Shown: positions 1 through 7,379 of the stretch, one piece after another
How positions within the stretch are numbered: the first letter of the stretch is position 1
Layout of the letters: every line of letters starts with the position of its first letter
IMG/VR virus record: IMGVR_UViG_3300042314_000978
Span: 1-26,760 of that record
Direction: 5' to 3' (one strand)
Length of the DNA stretch: 26,760 bases
From: a virus
Notes under the pieces: generated by a model
The model's input: the letters and a program-made list of their open reading frames with translations, nothing else
Told to the model about the DNA's origin: nothing
Database searches by the model: none
Translations under genes and position numbers: made by a program

Positions 1-1441
1 GCAGTTTATACAAACCTCGGTCTCCCCAGGCGCTCTTCTTGTCGGGTTCGGCATAACTTTCCAGGCTTTGCAGCTGGTACTCCTTAAGGTTCTCGCAAAA
101 AGAACGCTCAACTTCTGCATCAGGAAGGGCTTCGTCTTCATGCACCAGCTCCCATTCGTCCAGATCGATGACCTCACCGCAGTTCTTCAGGCGTTCACGC
201 CAGTACTGCTCATCGTCTGACGTCATTTCAACTGAAGAGTTAGAAAGTCCTAACTTTTTTTTTTCACCCTCAACCTGAGCGGCTACTGGAGCTTCGGTTT
301 CAGCAGGCGTTGCTTCCGGAGCAGTTACCGTTTCAGGTGCGGTTGCCGTCGCTCCTTGCTCAGTCATTATAGGAGTGTTGGGTATGATTGCAATTTTGAT
401 TTCGGGCATCTCGTAATCGAGCACATACTCGAAGCCTTGTGAGAGCTTACGCTGCTTAGGTTCCACGACCTGCTTGGTAAATATCTCCAGTCCAATGACC
501 ATCTCCTCTTTATTTGATCCAAAACCACCTGCTCCGTCTCGGATACCAAAAATAAGTGGGGTGGTACAGCGATGCGCCAGGAGAACTTCCTGCCGGGAGG
601 TGTTGGTCAGGTACTCGTACTGCTTGTCGGCATCCGAAAGTGGAAAGCTTTTGATGTCTGGCGGTGTCGCGTTCGGTTCATTGAACGTGAAGAAGGTCTT
701 ACCACTGTTCTTTGCACCTCCCAGGTGCTGCTCCATATCAGTCCGCATGCGACGGATACCGTCCGCGTCCTGTTGTCCGTTAAAGAAGGAAACAATCAAA
801 CTCGGGAACATACCGTTTAGGATATTCGAGACGTGGTAAATACCAATCTGCTTCGAGAGCTCGATGTAGTTCACCGCACTGAAGTAGTCCGGCTTCGGGT
901 ATATCTGGCCGCCTGTGTAGTCGAAGCACCAGTATACCTGTCGAGGTTCCTCTTTGGCTGTCTCCTTGTTGAATTTGGGCAGGAATTCGGGCCTGTTCTT
1001 TTTCTTGCGAGTGTTAGCCCAGTCATCGCTCTGATATATCCCAATGACCTCCTCGTCTTCACCGGTCACCGCAATGCGGCACTCTTCGTATGGCAAGTGC
1101 TGCAGCTTTGCGATGGTCTTTCGATCGACAGAGTAAATAACCTCTAGGTAGTACCCTCCGAACTTCTTTAGATCAGAAGCACATCCTTCGCGCACCTCGT
1201 CGGTGATTAGAACATCCACTCGCTCTTGATTATTTCCCGCCTTGACACCCTTTCCGGCAATCATGTCCGCAATACTAATGCAGAGCGCTCCGTGAATGGG
1301 AGAAGATTCAGCCAAGTCGCGCAGGTACATGGGGAACAGGTTATCGGTTCCGGAGGTTACCCATCCAGAGCGGTCCACCTTCTCGGTGCTCTTCACTGGC
1401 GTGTAGTCAGTGAGAGAGACGTTCATTATATTATTGGCCAT
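1..1441 (-). CDS. Phage portal protein, 3' end beyond left edge
   Basis: The frame opens with ATG at 1441 (MANNIMNVSLTDYTPVKS) and stays open to the left edge, giving 480 complete codons. The portal forms the dodecameric ring at one capsid vertex through which DNA is packaged and to which the tail is joined. Portal-type features seen are the early SGTDNLFP segment, SPIHGALCISIADMIAGKG, the YLEVIYS strand, and a stretch ending in TTPLIFGIRDGAGGFGSNKEEM that resembles the late region of PBSX/HK97-type portals. After a core of about 360 residues comes a Thr/Pro/Ala/Glu-rich linker, then a run of ten A with a dnaX-like slippery heptamer, then an acidic, Trp-containing C-terminal domain running off the window. 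The start overlaps the end of the upstream gene by 11 bases. A portal at the end of a morphogenesis operon, downstream of the capsid gene, is unusual. The family call is by pattern recognition and is fairly secure. Confidence 0.85.
   Translation of the reverse strand, partial: MANNIMNVSLTDYTPVKSTEKVDRSGWVTSGTDNLFPMYLRDLAESSPIHGALCISIADMIAGKGVKAGNNQERVDVLITDEVREGCASDLKKFGGYYLEVIYSVDRKTIAKLQHLPYEECRIAVTGEDEEVIGIYQSDDWANTRKKKNRPEFLPKFNKETAKEEPRQVYWCFDYTGGQIYPKPDYFSAVNYIELSKQIGIYHVSNILNGMFPSLIVSFFNGQQDADGIRRMRTDMEQHLGGAKNSGKTFFTFNEPNATPPDIKSFPLSDADKQYEYLTNTSRQEVLLAHRCTTPLIFGIRDGAGGFGSNKEEMVIGLEIFTKQVVEPKQRKLSQGFEYVLDYEMPEIKIAIIPNTPIMTEQGATATAPETVTAPEATPAETEAPVAAQVEGEKKKLGLSNSSVEMTSDDEQYWRERLKNCGEVIDLDEWELVHEDEALPDAEVERSFCENLKEYQLQSLESYAEPDKKSAWGDRGLYKL
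254..265 (-). promoter_or_regulatory. A10 slippery run, possible -1 frameshift site in portal
   Basis: On the minus strand the portal codons read GAA AAA AAA AAG, so the heptamer A AAA AAG sits in the zero frame, as at the E. coli dnaX frameshift site. A -1 slip would add V-R-T-F and then stop at TAA (242-240), giving a portal of 400 residues that lacks the C-terminal domain. A 6-bp hairpin (AGTTAG/CTAACT) lies immediately downstream. It is closer than usual for a stimulator, so that part is weak. Transcriptional slippage on A10 could have the same effect. Confidence 0.45.
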
Positions 1442-1823
1442 TAAAAACTATGTCGTTATTGATGTCGATGTCTGGTACGGTGAAGAAGCTCCTGTCGTCA
1501 CGAAGTTCACACAGGCCTTGCTCACATAATCCAACCACTGTTTCGTCATCTGGGTTTAAGTTACTCGCGCTGTTCTGTCCGTACACATCGTATCGGTAGC
1601 GGCCAATCAAAGTCAAGCCTGTAGTGTCGATGGCGACCTGCGTGATTCGTTGGTTTTCTGCGATGACGTCCAGCACTTGAGCCAAATATACACCTGCGGC
1701 ACTGTTCTCCTCGTGTCGAAGTATGAACAGGTAGTGCGTGAACGGCGTAGAGAAGTATTGACGAGCCTCGTCGAGTGTGAGGTACGCGTTCTGGTTTGGA
1801 GTGTCTGTAAGTAATCTGATCAT
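1431..1823 (-). CDS. Unknown virion-module protein between tail-tube candidate and portal
   Basis: A 130-residue acidic protein beginning MIRLLTDTPN. I do not recognise a named family. It looks like a compact alpha/beta protein with no membrane segment or signal peptide. The pattern is a helix-forming segment (TLDEARQYFSTPF), hydrophobic strands (HYLFILRHEE, YLAQVLDVI, TLIGRYRYDVYGQNS) and an acidic C-terminus rich in Asp and Asn. The stop overlaps the portal start by 11 bases, so the two genes are probably translated together. An intrinsic terminator-like hairpin ends only 11 bases before its ATG, so it is read through or transcribed less than the genes upstream. By position it could be a head-tail connector or tail protein, but that is inference from context only. 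Confidence 0.75.
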   Translation of the reverse strand: MIRLLTDTPNQNAYLTLDEARQYFSTPFTHYLFILRHEENSAAGVYLAQVLDVIAENQRITQVAIDTTGLTLIGRYRYDVYGQNSASNLNPDDETVVGLCEQGLCELRDDRSFFTVPDIDINNDIVFNGQ

Positions 1824-1834
1824 GCGCCGGGTTT

Positions 1835-1861
1835 AAAAAAGGAAGGCGCAGCTTCTACGCC
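1835..1861 (-). terminator. Intrinsic terminator or attenuator after tail-tube candidate
   Basis: On the minus strand GGCGTAG-AAG-CTGCGCC forms a 7-bp stem (one G-U pair), followed by TTCC and six T. It lies 38 bases past the stop of the tail-tube candidate and just before the ATG of the next gene. It fits a partial terminator that lowers transcription of the 130-residue gene and the portal relative to capsid and tube. Confidence 0.7.
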
Positions 1862-1898
1862 ACGCCGTCCCCAAATTAACAAAACATACAATGAATCT

Positions 1899-2462
1899 CT
1901 ACACAGGGTACGCAGGATCTACCACGATGTCCGGCGAGAAGTTACTGAACGGAGTGTCACCAGGTGTATACTGCTCAAGGAAGAGCGGCTGAGTTGGCTC
2001 CTCTGCGGTGAGAGTGAGCGTGTAGCCGTTAAGGTCTCCCTTCGCCTTTCCTGACTGGTAGGTACCAGCAGTCAAGAATGCACCATCAGTGGTTCCACAC
2101 ATCATGATTTGATCATCGTACAAACGAACAAACACAGCGACTTTAGCCTTCGAGAGTTCCTCGAGTTCTTTGCGCTTATCATTGTCCAGCTTTCCGAGGG
2201 TCAACTCGATAGCTTGTACGAAGTAGAGCGTCCCATTTTCAAGAGACGCTGTTGGTGTAATGGTTACAGCGCCGGTGTTACGGTTCGGCTGGTAGCGGAA
2301 CACGGTCACAGGTGAAGCTACGGTGAAGCCGGTAATAATACCGTCCCCATCCTGAGTCACCCCGGCAGAGAAGAGGTTCCATTTGGCGATGAAGATTTCC
2401 TTCACGCCACCGACCCCTTCGTTACAGTCGAGCAAAAAGCCCGTAGAAAGTACACAAGCCAT
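1899..2462 (-). CDS. Tail tube / virion structural protein candidate
   Basis: A 187-residue protein starting MACVLSTGFLLDCNEGVGGVKE. This opening is a pattern I associate with abundant virion proteins in phages of Bacteroidetes. Other features seen are a charged helix around residues 90-107 (KLDNDKRKELEELSKAKVAV), a strand-rich segment (MMCGTTDGAFLTAG), and an LNGYTLTLTAEEP block near the C-terminus, as in many phage tail-tube or major tail proteins. There is no signal peptide or membrane segment. It follows the major capsid gene by 60 bases that hold a strong UUCG-capped hairpin, and a terminator follows it, as expected for a highly expressed structural gene. The tail-tube role is inference from position and fold pattern. 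A head decoration or connector protein is the main alternative. Confidence 0.7.
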   Translation of the reverse strand: MACVLSTGFLLDCNEGVGGVKEIFIAKWNLFSAGVTQDGDGIITGFTVASPVTVFRYQPNRNTGAVTITPTASLENGTLYFVQAIELTLGKLDNDKRKELEELSKAKVAVFVRLYDDQIMMCGTTDGAFLTAGTYQSGKAKGDLNGYTLTLTAEEPTQPLFLEQYTPGDTPFSNFSPDIVVDPAYPV

Positions 2463-2491
2463 TGATTATCAAAGAGTTAAGTTTATAGTTA

Positions 2492-2515
2492 GGAGGAGAA
2501 CCGAAGTCCTCCTCC
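2492..2515 (-). promoter_or_regulatory. UUCG-capped RNA hairpin between capsid and next gene
   Basis: The minus-strand RNA reads GGAGGAGGAC-UUCG-GUUCUCCUCC: a 10-bp stem with one G-U pair closed by the very stable cUUCGg tetraloop. The next bases are UAACUAUAAAC, so there is no U-tract. The G-U pair becomes a mismatch on the other strand, so the minus-strand RNA is the one that folds best. It is more likely a 3'-end stabiliser, processing site or weak attenuator downstream of the capsid gene than a full terminator. Confidence 0.7.
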
Positions 2516-2522
2516 GTGATAA

Positions 2523-3428
2523 TTAGAACCAGGTTGAGTAGGCAACGATGTCCGAGCCAACGCCGTACTGAGTAGCTCCGAAGAACTTCGCAGAGAAGCG
2601 AACGTTGTCCTCAGCCCATGCACCCATGTCTACCACTTGGATGTTATTCCACTCGGAAGTCACGTTTGTACCGAACCACAAGTTCGAGGGCTGTGCCATA
2701 ATCATAGTTGCCGCTGGCATGCCTGGACAAACTACAATGTTGTACAATCCCATGAAGCTCTTCTGAACTTCTGGACCTGCGTATGTGTACCAACCGTTAC
2801 CGGATGCAGCGTTTGCATACATGTATGCTTCCCAAACGTCCTGACCCATATAAATGAGAGGCTTCTCAGTTGCCTTTTTCAAACCAAGAGGAGCAGCAGC
2901 GATGAGCGCCTGAATTTTAGCAAACACGTTGCTTGCGTCGATCGCTACCGGAGAAGCTACGAAGTTGATGTCGTTATCAGCATCAGCTCCGATCAACTGA
3001 AGGAATCCGTCGTACTCACCAGCAGTTGCACCGTTACCGGTCCAGATCAAGTTCTCGTTGTTCTGAGCAATACCTGCGAGCATTTCGCTGATGATGCCGT
3101 CAGTCAAAGCAGAACCCAATGTTCCGTTTTGTGCGTCTTTAGCTTCCCATGAATCCAAGAAAGTGTTTTTACAAACCTCTTCCTGGAACTGTAACTTCTT
3201 AAGCTCGATGATGCGCTCAGTCAAGTTAATGGTACCAGTTGGAGTGAACGCACAAGTTGCGTTAGCAAACGTAACGTTTGACGCGATGCGCTTCACTACT
3301 GCTTTGTATTCGATGTTCTCCTTTACGGTCACATGTTGCAGTGTCTCGTTGGCGTAGAACGCAGCCTTGATGTACTCTCCAGCGAATTTTCCGGAGTACG
3401 TAGTTGTGTTGTTTACGGTTGTTGCCAT
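2523..3428 (-). CDS. Major capsid protein
   Basis: A 301-residue protein (MATTVNNTTTYSGKFAGEY) that would form the icosahedral shell. Seen in the sequence: an N-arm rich in Thr and Asn; KENIEYKAVVKRI; a Thr/Asn-rich segment, then LTERIIELKKLQFQEEVCK; the central block NNENLIWTGNGATAGEYDGFL, where capsid proteins of this group carry the text around the E-loop and P-domain; and ALIYMG-type strands (KPLIYMGQDVWEAYMYANA) late in the protein. It lies directly after an XkdF-like protease and a coiled-coil scaffold-like gene, the usual protease-scaffold-capsid order. The ATG follows A-rich leader sequence with no Shine-Dalgarno, seven A directly before it. A hairpin follows its stop. Its length and neighbours make the call strong; assignment to the HK97 fold is expected but not shown here. 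Confidence 0.88.
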   Translation of the reverse strand: MATTVNNTTTYSGKFAGEYIKAAFYANETLQHVTVKENIEYKAVVKRIASNVTFANATCAFTPTGTINLTERIIELKKLQFQEEVCKNTFLDSWEAKDAQNGTLGSALTDGIISEMLAGIAQNNENLIWTGNGATAGEYDGFLQLIGADADNDINFVASPVAIDASNVFAKIQALIAAAPLGLKKATEKPLIYMGQDVWEAYMYANAASGNGWYTYAGPEVQKSFMGLYNIVVCPGMPAATMIMAQPSNLWFGTNVTSEWNNIQVVDMGAWAEDNVRFSAKFFGATQYGVGSDIVAYSTWF

Positions 3429-3433
3429 TTTTT

Positions 3434-4048
3434 TTACTTGTTTTGAAGGTTGTATTCGATACGCTCACGCACTGTCATGCTGTGGAACGGCTTAGTTGGG
3501 ACGGCAGGTTGTGGTTGCTTTATGCGACCAAGCTGCACGTTTTTCTCCTTGATTGAAGGAGCAGCAGCGCTTGACTTCACTTCTGAAAGTTCAGTCTTGA
3601 TGCTGCTGAGTTCGGTGGCCTTGCTGATGTTGTCAGCCTCCGACTTTGAGAGTTTGTTCAACAACTCACTGTTTTGACCTTCGAGGGCCGCAACACGTGA
3701 GCTGAGGCTCTCGATGGTTTGGATAAGATCAGCGGTGCTCATCTCTTCTTCGACTTCGACTTCCTTAATCTCTGCGATTTTGGTGTCCTCACCGATGACG
3801 ATGATGCGACCGTCCTCTAGCGTATACTCCCCGGCCTGCAAAGGCATTGAAGTACCGCTCTCGTCTTTGGTGTACACGTCTGCACCCATGCCCCACTCGG
3901 CTGCACTTGTGAAAATCACAGTGCCATCTGCGAGCTTTCCTTCGATCTCCAGGTTCACTTCTTCTTCGTCGCCGAGGAAGATTTGCTTTGGATCGATGCT
4001 GAACTGGTGAAAGATGTCGCGTACTTTTTGCGCAATGGTTCCTTTCAT
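3434..4048 (-). CDS. Capsid scaffold-like protein
   Basis: A 204-residue protein starting at MKGTIAQKVRDIF. The ATG at 4048 was chosen because an upstream in-frame extension (to 4105) is Arg/Cys-rich and unlike the rest. Residues 1-100 form an acidic strand-rich domain (PKQIFLGDEEEVNLEIEGKL, DGRIIVIGED). Residues about 105-165 are a heptad-like coiled coil (LIQTIESLSSRVAALEGQN and onward). Then comes a Pro/Lys linker and a basic C-terminal helix (MTVRERIEYNLQNK) that could bind the inner face of the capsid. Small size, coiled coil and a basic tail between protease and capsid genes are typical of scaffolding proteins that guide procapsid assembly and are then removed. The capsid ATG follows the stop by five bases. 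The role is inferred from architecture and position. Confidence 0.7.
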   Translation of the reverse strand: MKGTIAQKVRDIFHQFSIDPKQIFLGDEEEVNLEIEGKLADGTVIFTSAAEWGMGADVYTKDESGTSMPLQAGEYTLEDGRIIVIGEDTKIAEIKEVEVEEEMSTADLIQTIESLSSRVAALEGQNSELLNKLSKSEADNISKATELSSIKTELSEVKSSAAAPSIKEKNVQLGRIKQPQPAVPTKPFHSMTVRERIEYNLQNK

Positions 4049-4168
4049 TTGAATAATGTTTGAACTATTGACTCGTGTGCGTAACTTTTCCCTACAATGT
4101 AGCAAAAGAGTGACTACTTTGCATTCGATTAATAATTCCTCGGGTTAAGAGAACCTGGTTTGGTCCAT

Positions 4169-4199
4169 AAAAGGGAGCGCTAACGAGTGCTCCTTTTTT
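4169..4199 (+). terminator. Hairpin with TAACGA loop, T-tract on plus strand, partly bidirectional
   Basis: On the plus strand AAAAGGGAGCGC-TAACGA-GTGCTCC followed by T8 forms a 12-bp stem with two G-U pairs. On the minus strand those two pairs become A-C mismatches, but a GGAGC/GCTCC core and CTTTT remain. It directly follows the protease stop. It may stop minus-strand transcription weakly and plus-strand (antisense) transcription strongly. The same C-TAACGA-G loop occurs in the hairpin at 4847-4876. Confidence 0.6.
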
Positions 4200-4775
4200 T
4201 TATGCGCTCAAGGCAGCCAGCAACGCTTCGACGAAGAGGTCCTCGTTTGTGCTGCTGAGCTCTGCAACCATGTGGTCGAAGATGCCCTCGATGCTGAAGC
4301 CTTTAACCTTGCCGAGCTTTACCTCCTCCCATAAGTCGTCATTTTGCACGTAGCTCCCAACCATCCAAGTCCCAACCGGAACATCGATGCCCAGGTGGAC
4401 GCTCTTATCCTGCTCACTCTCTTTGTACCAGGTCTCAACAACGGTGCATCCTTTAACTGAATGCTCGTGCTCAAGCGTGTGGTTGTGGTGTAGATTTTTC
4501 AGCATGAACTGGTGAGCGCATTTGTATACGGTCTCCTTTTCAAAATATATGTAGTACTCTTCACCAGTTTTTTTGTCGATCCGTAGGATGTACTTCTCCG
4601 GTATAAGAGCCGGACCATAAAGCATGCGGCGCTCCTCGCTGACGGCGCTGAGCTTAACTTCGTTTAGCGCGACCCAGTTGGTTTCGATAGCCGGAAACTC
4701 TACAAGGCTGATGGCCTGCACCCCGAGCTTCATGTTATCGTCAATCACGCATTTCATAACTTTCTTTTTTTCCAT
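4200..4775 (-). CDS. XkdF-like prohead maturation protease
   Basis: A 191-residue protein that matches the pattern of the XkdF putative serine protease domain of PBSX-like phages. Seen: MKLGVQAISLVEFPAIETNW at the N-terminus; MLYGPALIPEKYILRID; YYIYFEKETVYKCAHQFM; a His-rich block (NLHHNHTLEHEH) likely to supply the catalytic His; LGIDVPVGTWMVGSYV; and KLGKVKGFSIEG, with the Ser expected to be the nucleophile. The family cleaves scaffold and capsid N-termini during head maturation. It sits directly before the scaffold-like and capsid genes, as expected. The ATG at 4775 follows a leader without Shine-Dalgarno. Hairpins lie both before and after the gene, so it may have its own transcript. Domain identification is good; catalytic residues are inferred. 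Confidence 0.85.
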   Translation of the reverse strand: MEKKKVMKCVIDDNMKLGVQAISLVEFPAIETNWVALNEVKLSAVSEERRMLYGPALIPEKYILRIDKKTGEEYYIYFEKETVYKCAHQFMLKNLHHNHTLEHEHSVKGCTVVETWYKESEQDKSVHLGIDVPVGTWMVGSYVQNDDLWEEVKLGKVKGFSIEGIFDHMVAELSSTNEDLFVEALLAALSA

Positions 4776-4846
4776 TTTTGACGGTTTTTCGTGTGTGTAT
4801 ATTGGTGGCGGTTAATCCTTAGCAGATAGCAGCAAAGGTGTGAGTG

Positions 4847-4876
4847 GGGGGCCGTCCTAACGAGGATGGCCCTTTT
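4847..4876 (+). terminator. Hairpin with TAACGA loop after tape measure gene, T4 on plus strand
   Basis: The plus strand reads GGGCCGTCC-TAACGA-GGATGGCCC-TTTT: nine pairs including one G-T, extendable by G-T pairs at the base. On the minus strand the G-T becomes A-C, and no T-tract follows. So this fits a terminator for plus-strand (antisense) RNA better than one for the operon. The hexaloop and its closing C-G pair are identical to those of the hairpin at 4169-4199, although the stems differ. Confidence 0.5.
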
Positions 4877-4879
4877 CAT

Positions 4880-7378
4880 TTAAAGTCGGGCCAGCTCCTC
4901 TACGCGTTCCCGTGCGTTTGCAGCTTTCTCCACATCGCCAGAAAGCACATAAGCGCGAGGCGTTTGTTGATCCGGGCGGTTGTTCAGGAAGTCAAGCACC
5001 AGCGGATTAAAGGCCGGTGCCGTTGGCTCAGCTCCACCACCTCCTCCTCCAGCGTCCGGTATGTTTGAGCTATCGGGCGGTGAGGTACTTTCAAACTGCG
5101 TGTTTTTAATCTTGGCTATTTGAAGTGCCCCGGCGGCAGCAGCAGCAGCCGCAGCGATTGCGCCCCGAAACACACTGGTAGGGTCACCTACTATTAGCTG
5201 TGAACCAAAAGCCGTTACTGCTGATGCCGCTGTGTTAATTATAGCCGAGGCAATTTGCATTTTTTTGTTTTTTTCAAACGCCTTTCTCTGTTCTGCTTCG
5301 ACAATATTTCGACGCTTAATCAAGTCGGCACGCTGCTGAGCTGTTCTCGCGTCTTCAATCTGTTTGTCGATCGTGCTCAGTTTTTCTCCCAGCTCGGCGC
5401 TCTTGGCTTCGTTTAAAGAGGTAAGTGCGTCCAATGCTTGCGAAGCAGTGTCGGCCCACATCTGAACTGTGTCAAAGGCAGCTTTTATACGAGCCTCTTT
5501 CTGCTTGTTGGCGAACTCTTCTTCAAGTGCTGCGGTGTCTTCACCATACTTTTTAGCCAGTTCGATGCGTGCCTCATAGTCTGCTTTGATGCCAGCGAGT
5601 TCATTGGCGAGAGCTTGTTGCCTTGTGGTAAGCCCGGCGGTCTGCGCAACAAGAACAGCCTGCTGTCTTTCCTTCTCTTTCTCGACGTCCTCCTGTGCGT
5701 ACTTGTCGGTGATGGCTTTGCGCTTCGCTTCCCATTCGGCACGGAGTGCGCTGGCATCCTGTTCTGCATCTTCGAGTTGTGTTATCTTCTCAAAGTACAC
5801 CTCTCCCAGCGCATCCAGTTCCTGTTGCTGTGCACTTTTTTGAGCGGTGAGGTTCTCCTCCACTAATCCATCCACAACTGCCTGCTGCTCCTCCTGTGCC
5901 TGCTTAGTCATTTCGATAAGCATCTGGGCATACTTCTGGCGAATGGCCAACTCCTCCTTTCCCTGCAGCTCGACGATCTGAGCCGTGTCGACCTTTGCTT
6001 TTTCTGCTTGCTCTTTAAGAGCCTTGTACTTTGCTGCAACCGCAGCAAGCTCCTGTTCTTGTGCTGTTTTTGTTGAAAGTGTCAGTTGATCCTGTGCCTC
6101 CTTAATAGCAGCGCCAACCGCTTCTTGCTCAGCAATCAAAGCCTCCCTTTTAGCTTTCGCACTTTCGCCAGCTGATTTTGCAGCATCGCGGTCCGTCTCG
6201 GCAAACCCATCACGTAGTTCTTTGACCTTCACGGCAAACACCTCACCGAGCTTGTCAAAATCCTCTGCGCTTGCACCCAGCTTTTTAAGCTCCTCCTCCT
6301 GTTTTACATACTCGCGAGTTAGTAGAGCCTCGGCCTTGGCCCGGTCATCCAGATTGCGAAGCTCAAATTCCTCTTGCAATGTTATGCGTCGAGCGTTCAA
6401 AGCATTGATGGCCTCCACCTTTATCAGTTCCCGGTCCACTTCCTGCTCTCGGTACTTCTGGCGAAGCTCAGCCAGCTCATCTTCTTGTTCTTTGCTCAAC
6501 CCATACAAGGTCCTTTGCTGCTCGACGAGCTTGTTAATCTTTAACTTTGTCGCTGCCAGGTCCTCCTCGTTAGACTTGAGTTTGAGCTTAGTTAATTTTT
6601 CAGTGTCATCAGCAGCCTGAGCAAATGCCAAGCGCTCATTGTTTTTTCGGCGCTCGGTGTACTTGTCCACCTCTTTGTTGAACTTGTCAACGTCCGCACG
6701 CTCTGAATCCAGAAACGCTTTCACCGCAAACCCAATGGCGACAATGGCAGCAGCGATGGCAAAGATTGGATTAGCCATCAGTGCCTTACCAAGAGAATTG
6801 AAAGCGCCTCCCAGACCCTTGACACCATCTATGATTCCCTTTAAAGAGAAGTTTTTAATGTTCCCGGCGACGTTTCGGATGTCCTGATTCAATCCGTCAA
6901 AGTCCAAGTTCTCTAAACGAAACTGTAACCCGCCAGCAATGTTGCTCAGGTTCTCAAGAGGTGGTCCTGCGTTTTGCCCGGCACTCTCTGCGATGTCTTT
7001 CAGTTGATCGTTAACCTCCCCAAGTCGCTGCGTGAGCTGCGTGTACTTTTGAATGCCGAGCGCTTCCTGTCCAGCAAGCAAAGCCTTTTTGAGCTCTCGC
7101 TGTTCTTGCTTTAAGTTAGCGGTCTTCGGAACCAGGTCCTCAAGACTCCCACCGAGCTTTTTGTACTGCTCGCTCAGTTCTTTATACTGGTCGCTCTTGA
7201 CATCGGTGTTCTGGAGCTGCTCGCGTAACTTGGCAAGCTGCTCGGTGACGTCCTCAGTATTCGATGCGACTTTCTTTTCGGCATTGGCTACCGCTTCCAG
7301 TCCTTTGGCGACGTCGTTGAGCGTGCCAATGGTCCCGTCTGCTTTGGTTTCGAGTTCGATTACATATTTCTTTGCCAT
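4880..7378 (-). CDS. Tail tape measure protein
   Basis: An 832-residue protein, very rich in Ala, Glu, Lys and Gln, that spans the tail lumen, sets its length and helps DNA entry. Most of residues 30-140 and 230-690 is predicted coiled coil. A hydrophobic segment at about 195-220 (ALMANPIFAIAAAIVAIGFA) and a second Ala-rich hydrophobic region at about 690-740 break it up. The second is the kind of segment tape measures are thought to insert into host membranes. The C-terminus has a Gly-rich spacer (DAGGGGGGAEP) followed by a short conserved-looking tail (PRAYVLSGDVEKA). Start ATG 7378 lies one base after the stop of a small membrane protein gene. It lies about 8 kb downstream of the tail chaperone genes, with fibre and tip genes in between, whereas these genes are usually adjacent. 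Confidence 0.88.
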   Translation of the reverse strand: MAKKYVIELETKADGTIGTLNDVAKGLEAVANAEKKVASNTEDVTEQLAKLREQLQNTDVKSDQYKELSEQYKKLGGSLEDLVPKTANLKQEQRELKKALLAGQEALGIQKYTQLTQRLGEVNDQLKDIAESAGQNAGPPLENLSNIAGGLQFRLENLDFDGLNQDIRNVAGNIKNFSLKGIIDGVKGLGGAFNSLGKALMANPIFAIAAAIVAIGFAVKAFLDSERADVDKFNKEVDKYTERRKNNERLAFAQAADDTEKLTKLKLKSNEEDLAATKLKINKLVEQQRTLYGLSKEQEDELAELRQKYREQEVDRELIKVEAINALNARRITLQEEFELRNLDDRAKAEALLTREYVKQEEELKKLGASAEDFDKLGEVFAVKVKELRDGFAETDRDAAKSAGESAKAKREALIAEQEAVGAAIKEAQDQLTLSTKTAQEQELAAVAAKYKALKEQAEKAKVDTAQIVELQGKEELAIRQKYAQMLIEMTKQAQEEQQAVVDGLVEENLTAQKSAQQQELDALGEVYFEKITQLEDAEQDASALRAEWEAKRKAITDKYAQEDVEKEKERQQAVLVAQTAGLTTRQQALANELAGIKADYEARIELAKKYGEDTAALEEEFANKQKEARIKAAFDTVQMWADTASQALDALTSLNEAKSAELGEKLSTIDKQIEDARTAQQRADLIKRRNIVEAEQRKAFEKNKKMQIASAIINTAASAVTAFGSQLIVGDPTSVFRGAIAAAAAAAAGALQIAKIKNTQFESTSPPDSSNIPDAGGGGGGAEPTAPAFNPLVLDFLNNRPDQQTPRAYVLSGDVEKAANARERVEELARL

Positions 7379-7379
7379 T

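Noticed and set aside
474-839. Plus-strand frames inside the portal region
   Set aside because: The minus strand has one unbroken portal frame through the whole region; these are shadows.
2637-3152. 171-residue plus-strand frame
   Set aside because: Antisense to the major capsid gene; Cys- and Ser-rich text typical of a shadow frame.
4049-4168. Promoter for the scaffold and capsid genes
   Set aside because: The 120-base gap after a hairpin invites one, and CTACATTG is a partial -7 match, but no -33 element lies at the right distance, so it is not listed as a feature.
5438-5866. 142-residue plus-strand frame with hydrophobic, Cys-rich text
   Set aside because: Antisense of coiled-coil codons in the tape measure, which commonly gives long hydrophobic shadow frames.
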